From: Thalassotalea algicola
GTDB taxonomy: Bacteria > Pseudomonadota > Gammaproteobacteria > Enterobacterales > Alteromonadaceae
Length of the DNA: 64,000 nucleotides
Assembly: GCF_012932965.1 (NCBI RefSeq)
Contig: NZ_JABBXH010000002.1
Location: 520,623 to 584,622 of the forward strand
Direction: 5' to 3'
Positions 1 through 9,641 of the stretch are shown one piece after another. A program made the translations under genes and the position numbers. Numbering within the stretch: the first letter of the stretch is position 1; each line of letters begins with the position of its first letter. The notes under the pieces are model-generated. The model ran no database searches. It was not told the DNA's origin and saw nothing but the letters and a program-made list of their open reading frames with translations.

Positions 1-465
1 GCCTATATCTTTGCTTGCGCGGTGACTTTACTTGCTATCTACATGTTGGCGTCTATAAGACGAAATAAAACACGAGATATGCCAAGTAATCTTGTCTTTC
101 AAGGTGTCGGTTTGTTTACTGGTGTTATGGCAAGTCTTATGGGCATAGCAGGTGGCGCTATTCTTATTCCAATACTAAGTTATTTTGGCGTTCAGATGCG
201 CCAAAGTATCGGTGTCGCTACAGCGTGTGGGTTAATCGTGGCTTTGTTTGGATCTCTTGGGTATTTTATTACCGGACTTGATCAGGATAATTTGCCTGGA
301 TTAAGCCTTGGCTATATATACTTACCGGCATTGGTAGGAATAAGTTTAACTTCTTCTTTATTTGCTCGTTATGGCGTTAAATTGGCGACTAAACTTCCTG
401 TGCGCACTTTGAAGAAATGCTTTGCTGTATTCTTGATGATTGTTGCAATTAAAATGGCTGTGTAA
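1..465 (+). CDS. TauE/SafE (TSUP) family membrane permease, 5'-truncated
   Basis: The reading frame is open from the first base of the window, so the N-terminus lies outside it. The visible 154 residues are strongly hydrophobic, with about four membrane segments. They include the Gly-rich stretch GVMASLMGIAGGAILIPIL, typical of the second half of TSUP permeases (small anion or sulfite/organosulfonate export). A conserved-looking RQSIGVATACGLIV helix follows. The protein ends at an ordinary TAA 101 bp before lgt, in the same direction. The substrate cannot be inferred. The family call is fairly secure; the specific role is not. Confidence 0.8.
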   Translation, partial: AYIFACAVTLLAIYMLASIRRNKTRDMPSNLVFQGVGLFTGVMASLMGIAGGAILIPILSYFGVQMRQSIGVATACGLIVALFGSLGYFITGLDQDNLPGLSLGYIYLPALVGISLTSSLFARYGVKLATKLPVRTLKKCFAVFLMIVAIKMAV

Positions 466-535
466 ACGAGTAAAATTGCCTAGTAATCGACTGTGAAAAT
501 CGGCATAATTCCAGCATAATTTTAATAACGAATTT

Positions 536-552
536 ATCGACCTAAGGTCGAT
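536..552. promoter_or_regulatory. Perfect palindrome just upstream of lgt
   Basis: ATCGACCTAAGGTCGAT is an inverted repeat with 8-bp arms around one central base. It ends 14 bp before the lgt ATG. No T-run follows, so it is not an intrinsic terminator. It could be an operator or an mRNA hairpin near the lgt start, where no clear Shine-Dalgarno sequence is visible. Function is unknown. Confidence 0.4.
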
Positions 553-566
553 GATAACTATCATTA

Positions 567-1385
567 ATGTCATCTCAATTTATTCAATTTCCTGAAATCG
601 ACCCAATTATTTTTAGTGTAGGGCCATTGGCAGTGCGCTGGTATGGGCTAATGTATTTAATTGGCTTTGTTGCAGCAATGTATATTGCAAATCGCGCAGC
701 AGATAAAAGCAACGGGCAATGGACCAGAGAGCAAGTCAGTGACTTGTTATTTTATGGCTTTCTTGGTGTCATATTAGGTGGCCGCGTTGGTTATGTGTTG
801 TTTTATCAATTTGAATACTTTTTAGCAGATCCTTTATATTTATTTAAAATTTGGGAAGGTGGTATGTCCTTCCATGGAGGATTGCTTGGCGTTATTACTG
901 CTGTATTTTTGTTTGCTCGCAAGACAAACAAGGCTTTTTTCGCGGTAGGTGACTTTGTGGCTCCGTTAGTTCCAATTGGCTTAGGTATGGGCCGAATAGG
1001 TAACTTTATTAATGCCGAGTTATGGGGTAGACAGACAGATGTTGCTTGGGGAGTTGTTTTTCCAAATGATCCTCTACAAGTACCGCGCCATCCTTCGCAG
1101 CTTTATGAATTTGCTTTAGAAGGTGTCGTATTATTCGCCATTTTGTATTGGATTGTTCGTAAACCAAGAACACTAGGGCTAGCTTCAGGCACGTTTTTAA
1201 TTGGTTATGGCGCATTTAGAACCTTTATAGAGTTTTTCAGGGAGCCGGATGCGCACTTAGGGTTCATCTTTAGTGGTATTACACAAGGCCAGATATTGAG
1301 TGTCCCTATGGTCATTGCCGGTGTGGCAATTATTCTAATTGGACGCAATATTCACGCAAAATCAGCTGTTAAAGCTGACAGTTAA
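567..1385 (+). CDS. lgt: Prolipoprotein diacylglyceryl transferase
   Basis: Inner-membrane enzyme that transfers diacylglycerol from phosphatidylglycerol to the lipobox cysteine of prelipoproteins, the first step of lipoprotein maturation. The 272-residue length is usual for Lgt. Family landmarks are present in order: [12 protein letters not shown] near the N-terminus, [21 protein letters not shown] with the functionally important His, and the signature [14 protein letters not shown] around residues 142-155. About seven hydrophobic segments are visible. thyA follows 12 bp downstream on the same strand; lgt-thyA is a common gammaproteobacterial pair and they are probably cotranscribed. The ATG start is preceded by a weak ribosome site. 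At least two lipoproteins encoded here (the lipase at 20.3 kb and the M48 protease at 59.5 kb) would be Lgt substrates. Confidence 0.97.
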   Translation: MSSQFIQFPEIDPIIFSVGPLAVRWYGLMYLIGFVAAMYIANRAADKSNGQWTREQVSDLLFYGFLGVILGGRVGYVLFYQFEYFLADPLYLFKIWEGGMSFHGGLLGVITAVFLFARKTNKAFFAVGDFVAPLVPIGLGMGRIGNFINAELWGRQTDVAWGVVFPNDPLQVPRHPSQLYEFALEGVVLFAILYWIVRKPRTLGLASGTFLIGYGAFRTFIEFFREPDAHLGFIFSGITQGQILSVPMVIAGVAIILIGRNIHAKSAVKADS

Positions 1386-1397
1386 GGTAATCAAATA

Positions 1398-2249
1398 ATG
1401 AAACAATATTTAGATTTATGTCAACGTATTGTTGATGAAGGTGTTTGGGTTGAAAATGAACGTACCGGTAAACGTTGCTTAACCGTGATAAATGCTGAGC
1501 TCAATTATAATGTCGGCAATAATGAATTCCCATTAATTACAACACGTAAAAGTTACTGGAAATCAGCAATTGCCGAAATTATTGGCTATTTGCGTGGCTA
1601 CGATAATGCTGATGATTTTAGACGCCTTGGAACCAAAACTTGGGATGCTAACGCTAATGAAAATCAAGCATGGTTAGATAACCCTCATCGTAAAGGAATT
1701 GACGATATGGGTCGTGTCTATGGCGTACAGGGTCGTGCATGGGCCAAACCTGATGGTGGCCATGTCGACCAGTTTAAGAAAATCGTCGATAATTTATCTC
1801 GTGGCATTGACGATCGCGGTGAAATATTGTCTTTTTATAATCCAGGTGAATTCCATATGGGCTGCCTACGTCCTTGTATGCATACTCACAACTTTTCTTT
1901 GTTAGGTGATACGCTTTATTTAACCAGTTATCAACGCAGCTGTGACGTACCGCTAGGCCTCAATTTTAACCAAATACAAGTTTACGTGTTGTTAGCGTTA
2001 GTCGCGCAAATAACTGGACTAAAAGCAGGTATGGCTTATCATAAAATTGTAAATGCACATATTTATGAAGACCAATTGGATTTGATGAAAAACGTGCAAC
2101 TTAAGCGAGAGCCGTTTGCCGCACCAAAACTGCAAATTAACCCAGAGATAAAATCTTTGAAGGATTTGGAAACTTGGGTAACTATGGATGACTTCTCAGT
2201 TGAAGGCTATCAACATCACGAACCGATTCAGTATCCATTCTCAGTTTAG
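1398..2249 (+). CDS. thyA: Thymidylate synthase
   Basis: Makes dTMP from dUMP using methylene-tetrahydrofolate, in the cytoplasm. At 283 residues it is slightly longer than the 264-residue Escherichia coli enzyme and matches a longer form I associate with marine gammaproteobacteria. The catalytic cysteine is C160 in LRPCMHTH. It is followed by the dUMP-binding region [16 protein letters not shown], whose RSxD and N residues are intact. The C-terminus ends IQYPFSV, close to the usual APVAV-like end that closes over the active site. It lies 12 bp downstream of lgt and is followed by a strong terminator. Confidence 0.97.
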   Translation: MKQYLDLCQRIVDEGVWVENERTGKRCLTVINAELNYNVGNNEFPLITTRKSYWKSAIAEIIGYLRGYDNADDFRRLGTKTWDANANENQAWLDNPHRKGIDDMGRVYGVQGRAWAKPDGGHVDQFKKIVDNLSRGIDDRGEILSFYNPGEFHMGCLRPCMHTHNFSLLGDTLYLTSYQRSCDVPLGLNFNQIQVYVLLALVAQITGLKAGMAYHKIVNAHIYEDQLDLMKNVQLKREPFAAPKLQINPEIKSLKDLETWVTMDDFSVEGYQHHEPIQYPFSV

Positions 2250-2260
2250 TATGTATAGTT

Positions 2261-2283
2261 AAAAGGGCTTTTAGCCCTTTTTT
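2261..2283 (+). terminator. Intrinsic terminator after thyA
   Basis: The sequence AAAAGGGCTTTTAGCCCTTT plus further T residues forms a GC-rich stem (AGGGCT/AGCCCT) followed by a run of T. It sits 11 bp after the thyA stop and closes the lgt-thyA unit. Confidence 0.9.
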
Positions 2284-2401
2284 AATGTCTTATATAACCT
2301 GAAATTTGTCACAAATTCCGATAGTTAACCTGATAAAAATTTAATAAGCTATTTGCAATACTTAGTGGTTTTAAAAATAACAATAAATATTAGGAGTAAA
2401 C

Positions 2402-2803
2402 ATGAATATGAACTTTGATTTGGCTATTACTGGCTTATATGCCAGTTTATTAGCGATGTTATTTGTCGCCTTGTCCTTTAACGTTATTCGATTTCGTCTT
2501 AAACATAAGGTTGGTATAGGTTCTAATGGTGTTAAAGAACTCGATCAAGCTGTCAGAGTTCATGGTAATTTTTCTGAATATATACCGCTCGCCTTAATCG
2601 TTTTAGCTGCACTGGAGCTTGGAGGACTAGAAGACACATGGTTGCATGCTTTTGGAGCTACTTTGTTCGCTGGTCGAGTACTACACGCGATAGGTTTAAG
2701 CAAAACTGTTGCGACTTCATTACCGCGTTTTATCGGCACCTTATCAACCTTTATTACCTTAGTAGCGATGGCGATAACTTTTATCGTCAGTCATTATTTA
2801 TAA
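2402..2803 (+). CDS. MAPEG family membrane protein
   Basis: A 133-residue integral membrane protein with four hydrophobic segments. It carries the MAPEG-type signature in which RVHGNFSEYIPLALIVLAALEL follows the first cytosolic loop, and a later segment with FAGRVLHAIGL. MAPEG proteins (membrane-associated, eicosanoid and glutathione metabolism) include microsomal glutathione transferase-like enzymes, but bacterial members are mostly uncharacterised. It is preceded by AGGAG at the right spacing and stands alone between a terminator and a convergent gene. Two nearby ATGs (2402 and 2408) could serve; the first is better spaced. Confidence 0.88.
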   Translation: MNMNFDLAITGLYASLLAMLFVALSFNVIRFRLKHKVGIGSNGVKELDQAVRVHGNFSEYIPLALIVLAALELGGLEDTWLHAFGATLFAGRVLHAIGLSKTVATSLPRFIGTLSTFITLVAMAITFIVSHYL

Positions 2804-2811
2804 AGCTACAA

Positions 2812-2840
2812 CCAGTAACAGTTCATTGAACTGTTACTGG
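2812..2840. terminator. Hairpin between convergent genes
   Basis: CCAGTAACAGTTCA and TGAACTGTTACTGG form a perfect 14-bp inverted repeat around a single base. It lies exactly between the ends of the MAPEG gene and the oppositely oriented acetyltransferase gene. The T-tract is weak on both sides, so termination is likely but not certain. Confidence 0.55.
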
Positions 2841-2841
2841 C

Positions 2842-3294
2842 TTATTTATCCAGTAACATGCCGATATGTGGGATACCATCTTCTAAGTACATCTCGGTTA
2901 CTTGCTTAAATTGATGTTGCTGATAGAAGTTTGAAAGGTGTTGTTGAGCCGAAATCTTAATCGTCTTTTCGCTGAAATGTGTCTGACAGGCATTAATACC
3001 GACCCTAACTAGCTCGTGACCAAGCCCTGTCCCTCTTGCTGATTCTGCTATGATAACTCGCCCAATACTATTGTATTGTTCATAAGTTGTTCCTTTAGGG
3101 AGAATACGCAAATAACCTAATATTTTGCCATTTTCATAACAAAATACGTGTAGAGTTTGGGGGTGCCTATCTAACTCATCTAAATCGGGGTAGTAGCAAG
3201 TTTGCTCAACAACAAACACGTCAATACGTAACTTCAAAAAGTCGTAAAGTTCGTCAGTGGTTAACTGACCAAATGATTTTATTTGCCAATCCAT
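2842..3294 (-). CDS. GNAT family N-acetyltransferase, ElaA-like
   Basis: A 150-residue protein of the ElaA branch of the GNAT superfamily, soluble acetyl-CoA-dependent acyltransferases whose substrates are mostly unknown. Visible family features are the N-terminal LYDFLKLRIDVFVVEQ, then DLDELDRHPQTLHV, a strand GKILGYLRILP, the acetyl-CoA-binding stretch GRVIIAESARGTGLGHELV, and the late AQQHLSNFYQQHQFK motif. I start it at the internal ATG giving MDWQIKSFG, which matches the usual ElaA N-terminus; an upstream ATG would add five residues. It converges on the MAPEG gene across a hairpin. Confidence 0.88.
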   Translation of the reverse strand: MDWQIKSFGQLTTDELYDFLKLRIDVFVVEQTCYYPDLDELDRHPQTLHVFCYENGKILGYLRILPKGTTYEQYNSIGRVIIAESARGTGLGHELVRVGINACQTHFSEKTIKISAQQHLSNFYQQHQFKQVTEMYLEDGIPHIGMLLDK

Positions 3295-3361
3295 ATTTAA
3301 TCTTTGCAAATTACATAAAGCAATATTGAAACATGAAACACAAAGCTTATCTATATCTAGA

Positions 3362-3664
3362 CTAACTCGCTTTTTGAAGAACCTGTAAATAACCTTCGTA
3401 GCTTTTGCTCTCTAGGTAGTCCAAAATTTCCTTTTTGTACTGCGCTATATCTAGATCCGGAAATTCACTTGCGGTTACTGTAGATATTTCACTAGGAGCT
3501 AAAAATAGAATATAACCAAGAGGTAAAAATTGAGGGTTAAAGTCTTTTTGGTAGATAGTGGCTCTAATTTGATGAGCTGAATAGTAAATTTGTTTACCGT
3601 AGCGCTTTTCAAGCGTAGGTAGTAACTTAGTGCCGTATTTTTTGATAGACCAATATTTTAACAT
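3362..3664 (-). CDS. Small conserved-looking protein of unknown function (possibly DUF6559 family)
   Basis: A 100-residue protein with no signal peptide, a basic N-terminus (LKYWSIKKYGTKLLPTLEKRYG) and a mixed hydrophobic/acidic C-terminal half. The pattern of a short basic region followed by KRYG..IYYSAHQIR resembles proteins grouped as DUF6559 in marine gammaproteobacteria, but that is recall rather than a search. The start is chosen at the second of two ATGs because AAGG lies 7 bases before it; the first ATG is too close. It lies 67 bp upstream of the acetyltransferase gene on the same strand. Function is unknown. Confidence 0.65.
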   Translation of the reverse strand: MLKYWSIKKYGTKLLPTLEKRYGKQIYYSAHQIRATIYQKDFNPQFLPLGYILFLAPSEISTVTASEFPDLDIAQYKKEILDYLESKSYEGYLQVLQKAS

Positions 3665-3758
3665 TGCCATTCCTTAGCGATAGTGCATCGTCCCTAATAC
3701 AGGCTGAGGATTATACAAAAATGTTATGGCAATGCAACTTAATAATTCCTAACTTTAG

Positions 3759-4619
3759 CTAACTCTTTGAACTTTGGTTTAATATTTTTATTTTACTTTT
3801 ATCTACGAAAAAACCGGCTTGTTGGTACGCTTTGGTGATTGCGCCTTTACTTCTTAAGGCCTTTAATCCTATATTTATGGCCTTAAATGCTTCTTTCCCG
3901 TAAATGTGTTTTTTACTAATGACAAAATGGCGGCTATCTTCCAGCGCAATGGCGACTCCAGGTACAGGAATCAAGTGGATATTCTCTAAGGTAAAGCTTT
4001 TGTCTGGTGTCGAATGAAAAGGCATTAACATGAAGTCGACCCAGCCCATATTTACCATGCGAGCCATACTTAGCCATTCATCTTCTCTAACCAATTTCCT
4101 TAGTGGTAATGCATCGAGCGTTTGCCAATCTGTTCGCCATTTAGGTGTCGATACCGCTGTAAACTTGGCTAAGTCTTCGAGTTTATCTATTGATAATACA
4201 TCTACTCGTTTAGGTGGCGTATAGATACCTGCAACATATTCACCATTTCGAATGACTGGTGCCGAAATGTGTAAATTGTCTTGCATAGTCAAAGCGTCCT
4301 TAAGCCAATAAGAGTCGAAGCTTATTAATAACTTTCCTGCTTCAAGCATCTTTGTATTTCTAAAGTTAACTTTGCCTGAGGCATATTGAAATGTGTGCTC
4401 AAACCCGCCAAGCTTTAAGGCTTGTTGGGCGATGATCATATCGACTACATCACGACGAATAGTCTTGCCAGAAAAAGACTTAATTTCGAGTACTTCACGT
4501 CCTTTAATAAAAGAAATGTAGTCTTCGTAAACATCGTCACGTATATAGATAAGGATGTTGTCAGCAACAACCGAAGTAGAAATGGACAATAAGAATAAAA
4601 GGCTTGTAATAAACTTCAT
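3759..4619 (-). CDS. Periplasmic solute-binding-like protein (SBP family 3 fold)
   Basis: A 286-residue exported protein. The signal peptide is clear: MKFITSLLFLLSISTSVVA followed by a likely cleavage before DNILIY. The rest resembles the periplasmic binding domains of amino-acid ABC transporters and of sensor kinases: an early VVDMIIAQQALKLGG region, a central hinge area with IRNGEYVAGIYTP, and a late ALRSKGAITKAYQQAGF helix. No ABC permease or ATPase is encoded nearby, so it may be an orphan sensor or binding protein, as is common in Alteromonadales. The ATG at 4619 is preferred over an upstream TTG because it places the signal peptide at the N-terminus. The ligand is unknown. Confidence 0.75.
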   Translation of the reverse strand: MKFITSLLFLLSISTSVVADNILIYIRDDVYEDYISFIKGREVLEIKSFSGKTIRRDVVDMIIAQQALKLGGFEHTFQYASGKVNFRNTKMLEAGKLLISFDSYWLKDALTMQDNLHISAPVIRNGEYVAGIYTPPKRVDVLSIDKLEDLAKFTAVSTPKWRTDWQTLDALPLRKLVREDEWLSMARMVNMGWVDFMLMPFHSTPDKSFTLENIHLIPVPGVAIALEDSRHFVISKKHIYGKEAFKAINIGLKALRSKGAITKAYQQAGFFVDKSKIKILNQSSKS

Positions 4620-4715
4620 ACTATACAAGGCAATATTGAGTTACTTACTTAAATATAGCGGCTGGCAGAGATTTGGCAAAATCTACCAGCGACAATTTTC
4701 GAGTGGTTACAACTG

Positions 4716-5336
4716 TTATTTACTATGACGCTTTTGTAATACTGCCATAACTTCAGAAAGGTTCACTTCTTTGTCTTGCAGCAACACTAATGTGTGGTAA
4801 AACAAATCTGCGCATTCTCCAAGCAAATCTTCTTTAGTTTCAGCTACAGCTGCTAGCGCTACCTCTACGCCTTCTTCTCCTACTTTTTGAGCCACTTTAG
4901 TGGTACCTCTTGATAAGAGTCTTGCAGTGTAGCTTTCGTCAACAGGATCGTTTTTACGCTCGCCGATATATCGTTCGAGATATGAGATGAAATTTTGTTG
5001 AGTTAACTTTTGCTCGGAAAAGCAACTTTCGGTGCCTAAGTGACAAGTTGGTCCGTTAGGTTTTACTGAAACTAATAAACTATCTTGATCGCAATCTGTC
5101 AGTACTTGCTGGACGTCTAATGTGTATCCTGAACTTTCACCTTTCATCCAAAGGCGCTGTTTCGAACGGCTATAAAAAGTGGCTTTACCTGACGTTATTG
5201 TCGCACTAAGAGCTTCTTGATTCATATACCCTTGCATCAATATCGCACCAGTAGCGGCATCTTGGATAATAGCAGGTATTAGGTTGTCCATTTTTTGCCA
5301 AGCAAGAGAAGCTATATTGTCATTATTAATAATCAT
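4716..5336 (-). CDS. hisI: Bifunctional phosphoribosyl-AMP cyclohydrolase / phosphoribosyl-ATP pyrophosphatase
   Basis: Catalyses steps 2 and 3 of histidine synthesis (also called HisIE). The N-terminal cyclohydrolase domain (about residues 1-115) shows MQGYMNQEAL, FYSRSKQRLWMKGESSG and the metal-binding region DCDQDSLLV...GPTCHLG with its cysteines. The C-terminal pyrophosphohydrolase domain (about 118-206) shows SYTARLLSRGTTKVAQKVGE, EEGVEVALAA and ADLFYHTLVLL, the acidic helices of the MazG-like fold. It is the last gene of the operon, 2 bp after hisF. No strong terminator is visible in the 96 bp that follow. Confidence 0.97.
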   Translation of the reverse strand: MIINNDNIASLAWQKMDNLIPAIIQDAATGAILMQGYMNQEALSATITSGKATFYSRSKQRLWMKGESSGYTLDVQQVLTDCDQDSLLVSVKPNGPTCHLGTESCFSEQKLTQQNFISYLERYIGERKNDPVDESYTARLLSRGTTKVAQKVGEEGVEVALAAVAETKEDLLGECADLFYHTLVLLQDKEVNLSEVMAVLQKRHSK

Positions 5337-5338
5337 GG

Positions 5339-6112
5339 TTAAATCCTTATCTCGATGTTGGCAGCTTTCAGAGTTTGTTTTAGTTCACTCATATCGATGA
5401 TCCCTTTGTGGAAAACACTGGCGGCAAGTGCACCATCGACATCAGCTTGCTTAAATACCTCAGTAAAGTGACTTATTTCGCCAGCGCCACCTGAGGCAAT
5501 TAGCGGAATGTTTGCTGCTTTTCTAGCCTGTGTTAATTGTTTAATGTCATAGCCTTGTCGAACGCCATCTTGGTTCATACAGTTAAGGACAATCTCACCA
5601 GCACCTAATGATTGTACTTTTTCAATCCAATCGAAAGTTTGCCATTGCGTTTTTTGGGTGCGTTTTTCATCACCCGTAAATTGATATACTTGATAATGAT
5701 TAGTTTCTTTATCAAAGTAACTATCAATACCAACGACCACACACTGAATACCGAAATGATCAGCTAATCTCGCTATTAAACTTGGATCTTGTAGGGCAGG
5801 CGAGTTGATACTTATTTTATCTGCGCCCATCATTAGAATGTCTTTTGCATCTTGTTCTGATTTGATGCCTCCAGCAACACAAAATGGAATATCAATAACT
5901 TCGGCTATTCGACTAACCCAGCTTTTATCAACCACTCGCCCATCTGAACTTGCGGTAATATCATAAAAAACTAATTCGTCGGCGCCGGCCTGTGCATACT
6001 TTTCTGCCAAAGGAACAATATCGCCAATAATTTCATGATTACGAAACTTAACGCCTTTTACTACTTTTCCATCACGAACATCTAGACAAGGAATTATGCG
6101 TTTGGCCAACAT
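5339..6112 (-). CDS. hisF: Imidazole glycerol phosphate synthase, cyclase subunit
   Basis: TIM-barrel cyclase that, with HisH, converts PRFAR and ammonia into imidazole-glycerol phosphate and AICAR. The 257-residue length is standard. The two catalytic aspartates are visible: one in [15 protein letters not shown] near residue 11, the other in [10 protein letters not shown] near residue 130. The phosphate-binding loops CVAGGIKS and IASGGAGE are intact. Its start overlaps the end of hisA by 19 bp, implying translational coupling. HisH, its partner, is encoded just upstream of hisA. Confidence 0.98.
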   Translation of the reverse strand: MLAKRIIPCLDVRDGKVVKGVKFRNHEIIGDIVPLAEKYAQAGADELVFYDITASSDGRVVDKSWVSRIAEVIDIPFCVAGGIKSEQDAKDILMMGADKISINSPALQDPSLIARLADHFGIQCVVVGIDSYFDKETNHYQVYQFTGDEKRTQKTQWQTFDWIEKVQSLGAGEIVLNCMNQDGVRQGYDIKQLTQARKAANIPLIASGGAGEISHFTEVFKQADVDGALAASVFHKGIIDMSELKQTLKAANIEIRI

Positions 6113-6831
6113 GCTAATGCCTCCTCTAATGTAAACTTACCTTCCAATAATGAACGACCCAAAATTACACCACTAACGCCGGTTGGTTTTAATGCTTCGA
6201 TATCATCTAGCGAGCCAATTCCGCCAGATGCTTGCCATTGAATGCTCGGGTATTGCTGACAAAGTTCACTATAAAGTTGCACGTTACTGCCTGTTAAGGT
6301 GCCGTCTTTACTTATGTCGGTGCAAAGCACGTGTGATAGTCCAGCTTCAATATAATCGTCTAGTAGCTCTTCTAAGTTAACACCGCTGTCCTTAATCCAA
6401 CCGTGAGTAGGTAGCGTTTTATTGCCGTGTTCGTCGATTTTCACATCAAGTGCCAATACTATTTTTTCACCGCCAAACTCTACTAACCACTCACGTACAA
6501 GGTTCGGTTGTTTAATAGCCAAACTGCCGATTACTACGCGATCAGCACCTAGCTCAAGTAGGTCGACCACGTCTTGCTTATCACGTACTCCACCACCAAC
6601 TTGAATGACCATGCTTGGATGTTTTACTAATGTTTTAAGCAGCGTTAACTGGCGTTTACTGCTGTCTTTCGCCCCATCTAAGTCGACGAAATGCATTACC
6701 TTCGCCCCAGCGTCGCTATAAGCTTGTTGGCGCTCTGCAGCAGTGTATTGATAATTAGTTTTTTGGGCATAATCGCCCTGATACAGGCGAACTACTTCGC
6801 CGTTGATTAAATCGATTGCAGGTATTAGCAC
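6094..6831 (-). CDS. hisA: ProFAR isomerase
   Basis: Phosphoribosylformimino-5-aminoimidazole carboxamide ribotide isomerase, an Amadori rearrangement and step 4 of the pathway. It is a (beta/alpha)8 barrel homologous to HisF. The general base Asp is in [18 protein letters not shown] near residue 8, and the second Asp is in [12 protein letters not shown]. Phosphate-binding QVGGGVRD and ASGGIGS loops are present. The length, 245 residues, is typical. It follows hisH by 1 bp and overlaps hisF. Confidence 0.98.
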   Translation of the reverse strand: MLIPAIDLINGEVVRLYQGDYAQKTNYQYTAAERQQAYSDAGAKVMHFVDLDGAKDSSKRQLTLLKTLVKHPSMVIQVGGGVRDKQDVVDLLELGADRVVIGSLAIKQPNLVREWLVEFGGEKIVLALDVKIDEHGNKTLPTHGWIKDSGVNLEELLDDYIEAGLSHVLCTDISKDGTLTGSNVQLYSELCQQYPSIQWQASGGIGSLDDIEALKPTGVSGVILGRSLLEGKFTLEEALACWPNA

Positions 6832-6832
6832 C

Positions 6833-7453
6833 TTACATCTCCAAAAAGTTTTTAATTATTTTGCTGCCATTTACGCCTGAACGTTCAGGGTGAAATTGGC
6901 AACCAATAAAGTTTTCTCGCACTACTGCAGCTGAGAACTCACTACCATAATCGCAACTTGCGGCAGTAAATTCGTTAATCGGCGCTGCAAAGCTATGCAC
7001 AAAATAAAAATAATCCCCAACATTTACATTGGCAAACACAGGATGGTCAATGATTGACGTTAGTGTATTCCAACCCATATGAGGTAAGCGTAAACCTTTT
7101 GATGCTAGGGGTTTTACTGATGTTGGAATCAGATCTAAACAATTGATTAGTTCGCTATCTTGTCCCACGGTACTTTCTAGTGAGTCACTACACATTAACT
7201 GCATGCCTAAACAAAATCCAAGTACTGGCTGTTTAAGGCCTTGAATACATTCAACCAAGCCTTTCTCTTCGATATTCTTCATGGCATGTTTGGCATTGCC
7301 AACACCTGGAAGTATTACCTTTTTGGCGGTCTGAATAGTAGCGATATCGTCTGAAATGATTACATCATAGCCAAGGCGTTTTATCGCAAATAGCACGGAT
7401 GATAAGTTCGCACACCCTGTATCAATAATTACATTGCTTACGTTTTCCGTCAT
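6833..7453 (-). CDS. hisH: Imidazole glycerol phosphate synthase, glutaminase subunit
   Basis: Class I glutamine amidotransferase that feeds ammonia to HisF. The catalytic triad can be seen: nucleophile Cys in [11 protein letters not shown] and the His/Glu pair in CQFHPERSG. The oxyanion-strand motif [11 protein letters not shown] is also intact. The length is 206 residues. The start codon overlaps the hisB stop by one base (TAATG), so the two are coupled. Confidence 0.97.
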   Translation of the reverse strand: MTENVSNVIIDTGCANLSSVLFAIKRLGYDVIISDDIATIQTAKKVILPGVGNAKHAMKNIEEKGLVECIQGLKQPVLGFCLGMQLMCSDSLESTVGQDSELINCLDLIPTSVKPLASKGLRLPHMGWNTLTSIIDHPVFANVNVGDYFYFVHSFAAPINEFTAASCDYGSEFSAAVVRENFIGCQFHPERSGVNGSKIIKNFLEM

Positions 7454-8520
7454 TAAAGTGCACCTTTTGAACTTGGTAGCTCAGAGCCTTTTATTTCAAC
7501 CGCTTGTCGTAAGGCGCGGCCAAAGACTTTAAATAAACTTTCTACTTGGTGATGGCAGTTTCCTTCACTTGTCGATAAGTGCAGAGTAATTGCCATGCTG
7601 TCGGCAAGTGAACGGAAAAAATGTGAGACCATTTGCGTTGACATTGTTCCTACGCGCGAGTCAGTAAAGTTTGCATCGAACTCAAGCCAAGGTCGTCCTG
7701 ATAAATCAATGGCACACTCAGCGCGGCATTCGTCCATAGGTAGAACAAAGCCAAAACGGCCTATACCTCGTTTGTCGCCTAACGCTTGTTTTAACGCTGT
7801 ACCTAAGGCAAGAGCGGTGTCTTCAACACTGTGGTGTTCATCAATGTGATAATCACCATCAACACTTACACTTAGTGAAAACCCGCCGTGCGTTGAAATT
7901 TGCTCAAGCATGTGATCAAAAAAGCCAAGCCCAGTATTAATACTACTGCCTGTCTTATCTAAATTAACCTTAATCGTAATGTCAGTTTCTTTGGTGGTTC
8001 TTGTGACACTAGCTGTTCTAGGCTGAGTAAGTAATTGTTCTTTAATATCAGACCAGTTAAGTAATTTTCGGTTGTACTTAATACCTGTTATGCCCATGTT
8101 GGCGGCAAGTTGCATATCAGTTTCTCTATCACCAATGACATAAGAATTTTTAAAGTTAACCTTACCTTGTTGAAGATAGTCAGACACTAAGCCTAATTTT
8201 GGTTTACGGCAGCTACAATTATCTTCGTCAAAGTGAGGACACAAAAGTACTTCATCAAATATCACCCCTTGTGAGGTAAACAAGTCCATCATTTTGTCGT
8301 GTGGTAAATCAAAATCTTCTTGTGGATAGCTATCTGTGCCCAATCCGTCTTGATTCGATACCATGACTAAACGAAAGCCCTTTTCTTGTAAAGCCAATAA
8401 AACAGGAATAACGTTTGGCTCAAAGACCAGTTTTTCTAGCGTGTCGACTTGAAAATCAATAGGCGGCTCTTCAATTAAAGTTCCGTCGCGGTCAATAAAT
8501 AAAATATTCTGTGCTGACAT
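7453..8520 (-). CDS. hisB: Bifunctional histidinol-phosphatase / imidazoleglycerol-phosphate dehydratase
   Basis: The N-terminal HAD phosphatase (about residues 1-165) carries the nucleophile motif [12 protein letters not shown], the zinc-binding cluster [15 protein letters not shown] and [12 protein letters not shown]. The C-terminal dehydratase (about 168-355) carries [28 protein letters not shown] and the late [13 protein letters not shown] and [20 protein letters not shown] metal-binding regions. The fused two-domain form is the enterobacterial/gammaproteobacterial arrangement. It performs steps 6 and 8 of the pathway. It is 2 bp after hisC. Confidence 0.98.
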   Translation of the reverse strand: MSAQNILFIDRDGTLIEEPPIDFQVDTLEKLVFEPNVIPVLLALQEKGFRLVMVSNQDGLGTDSYPQEDFDLPHDKMMDLFTSQGVIFDEVLLCPHFDEDNCSCRKPKLGLVSDYLQQGKVNFKNSYVIGDRETDMQLAANMGITGIKYNRKLLNWSDIKEQLLTQPRTASVTRTTKETDITIKVNLDKTGSSINTGLGFFDHMLEQISTHGGFSLSVSVDGDYHIDEHHSVEDTALALGTALKQALGDKRGIGRFGFVLPMDECRAECAIDLSGRPWLEFDANFTDSRVGTMSTQMVSHFFRSLADSMAITLHLSTSEGNCHHQVESLFKVFGRALRQAVEIKGSELPSSKGAL

Positions 8521-8522
8521 CG

Positions 8523-9641
8523 TTATACTTCCTGCGCCGTTTGTACGGCTACTGTTTGATCAATGATTTGGTTAATTGCTTGTTTGACTGTGTTTAGCTC
8601 TTGCTCACTGCCAATACTTATACGTAAACAATTATCGAGTTGTTTTTGTTTTGACTGGTCGCGAATTAAGATTCCTTGAGCTTTTAAGCCGTCAAAAATG
8701 ACAGATCTGTATTGGGTTCTAAACAGTACAAAATTAGCATCACTGGCAAATACCTCACTACACCAATCTTGTGAGACAAGCCATTGGCTCAAGTCTTTTC
8801 TGAGTGAGTTGCTCTGTTGTACACGTTCTTTCATTAATTGCAGGTTAGTTCCTGTTAGAAACTGACTGGCTAATTCTGCTACAGGCGCAGAAATAGGGTA
8901 GGGAGCAATGACTTTTGAAAGTAACGTAATAATTTCTGGTGAAGCTAAGGTAAAGCCACAACGTAATCCAGCTAACGCAAATGCCTTAGATAAGGTACGT
9001 AGTACCACTAAATTTGGGTAATCGCCTAACCAAGTTTGTATAGAATCTTGTGCAGAAAACTCTATGTAAGCCTCGTCTACTACGACAATTGCTTTTTCCT
9101 TTGCAGCATCTAATACGGCTTTAATTTGTGATTTTGGTAGTAAATTACCTGTTGGGTTACCTGGTGAGCAGAGAAAGACAATGTTAACTTGATCAAGTTT
9201 ATTTACTATGGCTTCTACATCAAGTTGACAACTTGTTTGCGGCACACTAACAACGCCAGCCCCGTGGTTTTCCGCGCTAATTGCATACATGCCATAGGTT
9301 GGCGGGCAAATTAAAATACTGTCTTGGTAAGCGGTACAAAAGGTACGAATTATCAGCTCTATACCTTCGTCAGCACCGCGGGTTGCAAGCAAGTTTTCTA
9401 CGGGGAGTTGGCAATATTCGCTATAAGCATTGAGTAGGTTGTTTGGTTGAAAGTCAGGGTATCGATTAATACAATCAGCTGACAATTGGTAATCACCAGT
9501 CCCTGAAGCTTCATTTGCATTGAGCCATATTTTATTTGAAAAGCTAGACTCGCCATCTGCTTTTTGTAAACGACGGGCAGATTGATAAGGCACCATATCA
9601 ATGAGCTCTTTACGAGCGAGCTTTTTTATAGAACCTGTCAT
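8523..9641 (-). CDS. hisC: Histidinol-phosphate aminotransferase
   Basis: PLP-dependent class I/II aminotransferase making histidinol phosphate from imidazole-acetol phosphate and glutamate (step 7). The PLP-binding lysine lies in [17 protein letters not shown]. Also visible are the [12 protein letters not shown] loop, [10 protein letters not shown] (PLP ring Asp) and the late [10 protein letters not shown] substrate-binding Arg. 372 residues, slightly longer than the E. coli protein because of N-terminal residues before MVPYQSARR. The start overlaps the hisD stop (TAATG). Confidence 0.97.
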   Translation of the reverse strand: MTGSIKKLARKELIDMVPYQSARRLQKADGESSFSNKIWLNANEASGTGDYQLSADCINRYPDFQPNNLLNAYSEYCQLPVENLLATRGADEGIELIIRTFCTAYQDSILICPPTYGMYAISAENHGAGVVSVPQTSCQLDVEAIVNKLDQVNIVFLCSPGNPTGNLLPKSQIKAVLDAAKEKAIVVVDEAYIEFSAQDSIQTWLGDYPNLVVLRTLSKAFALAGLRCGFTLASPEIITLLSKVIAPYPISAPVAELASQFLTGTNLQLMKERVQQSNSLRKDLSQWLVSQDWCSEVFASDANFVLFRTQYRSVIFDGLKAQGILIRDQSKQKQLDNCLRISIGSEQELNTVKQAINQIIDQTVAVQTAQEV

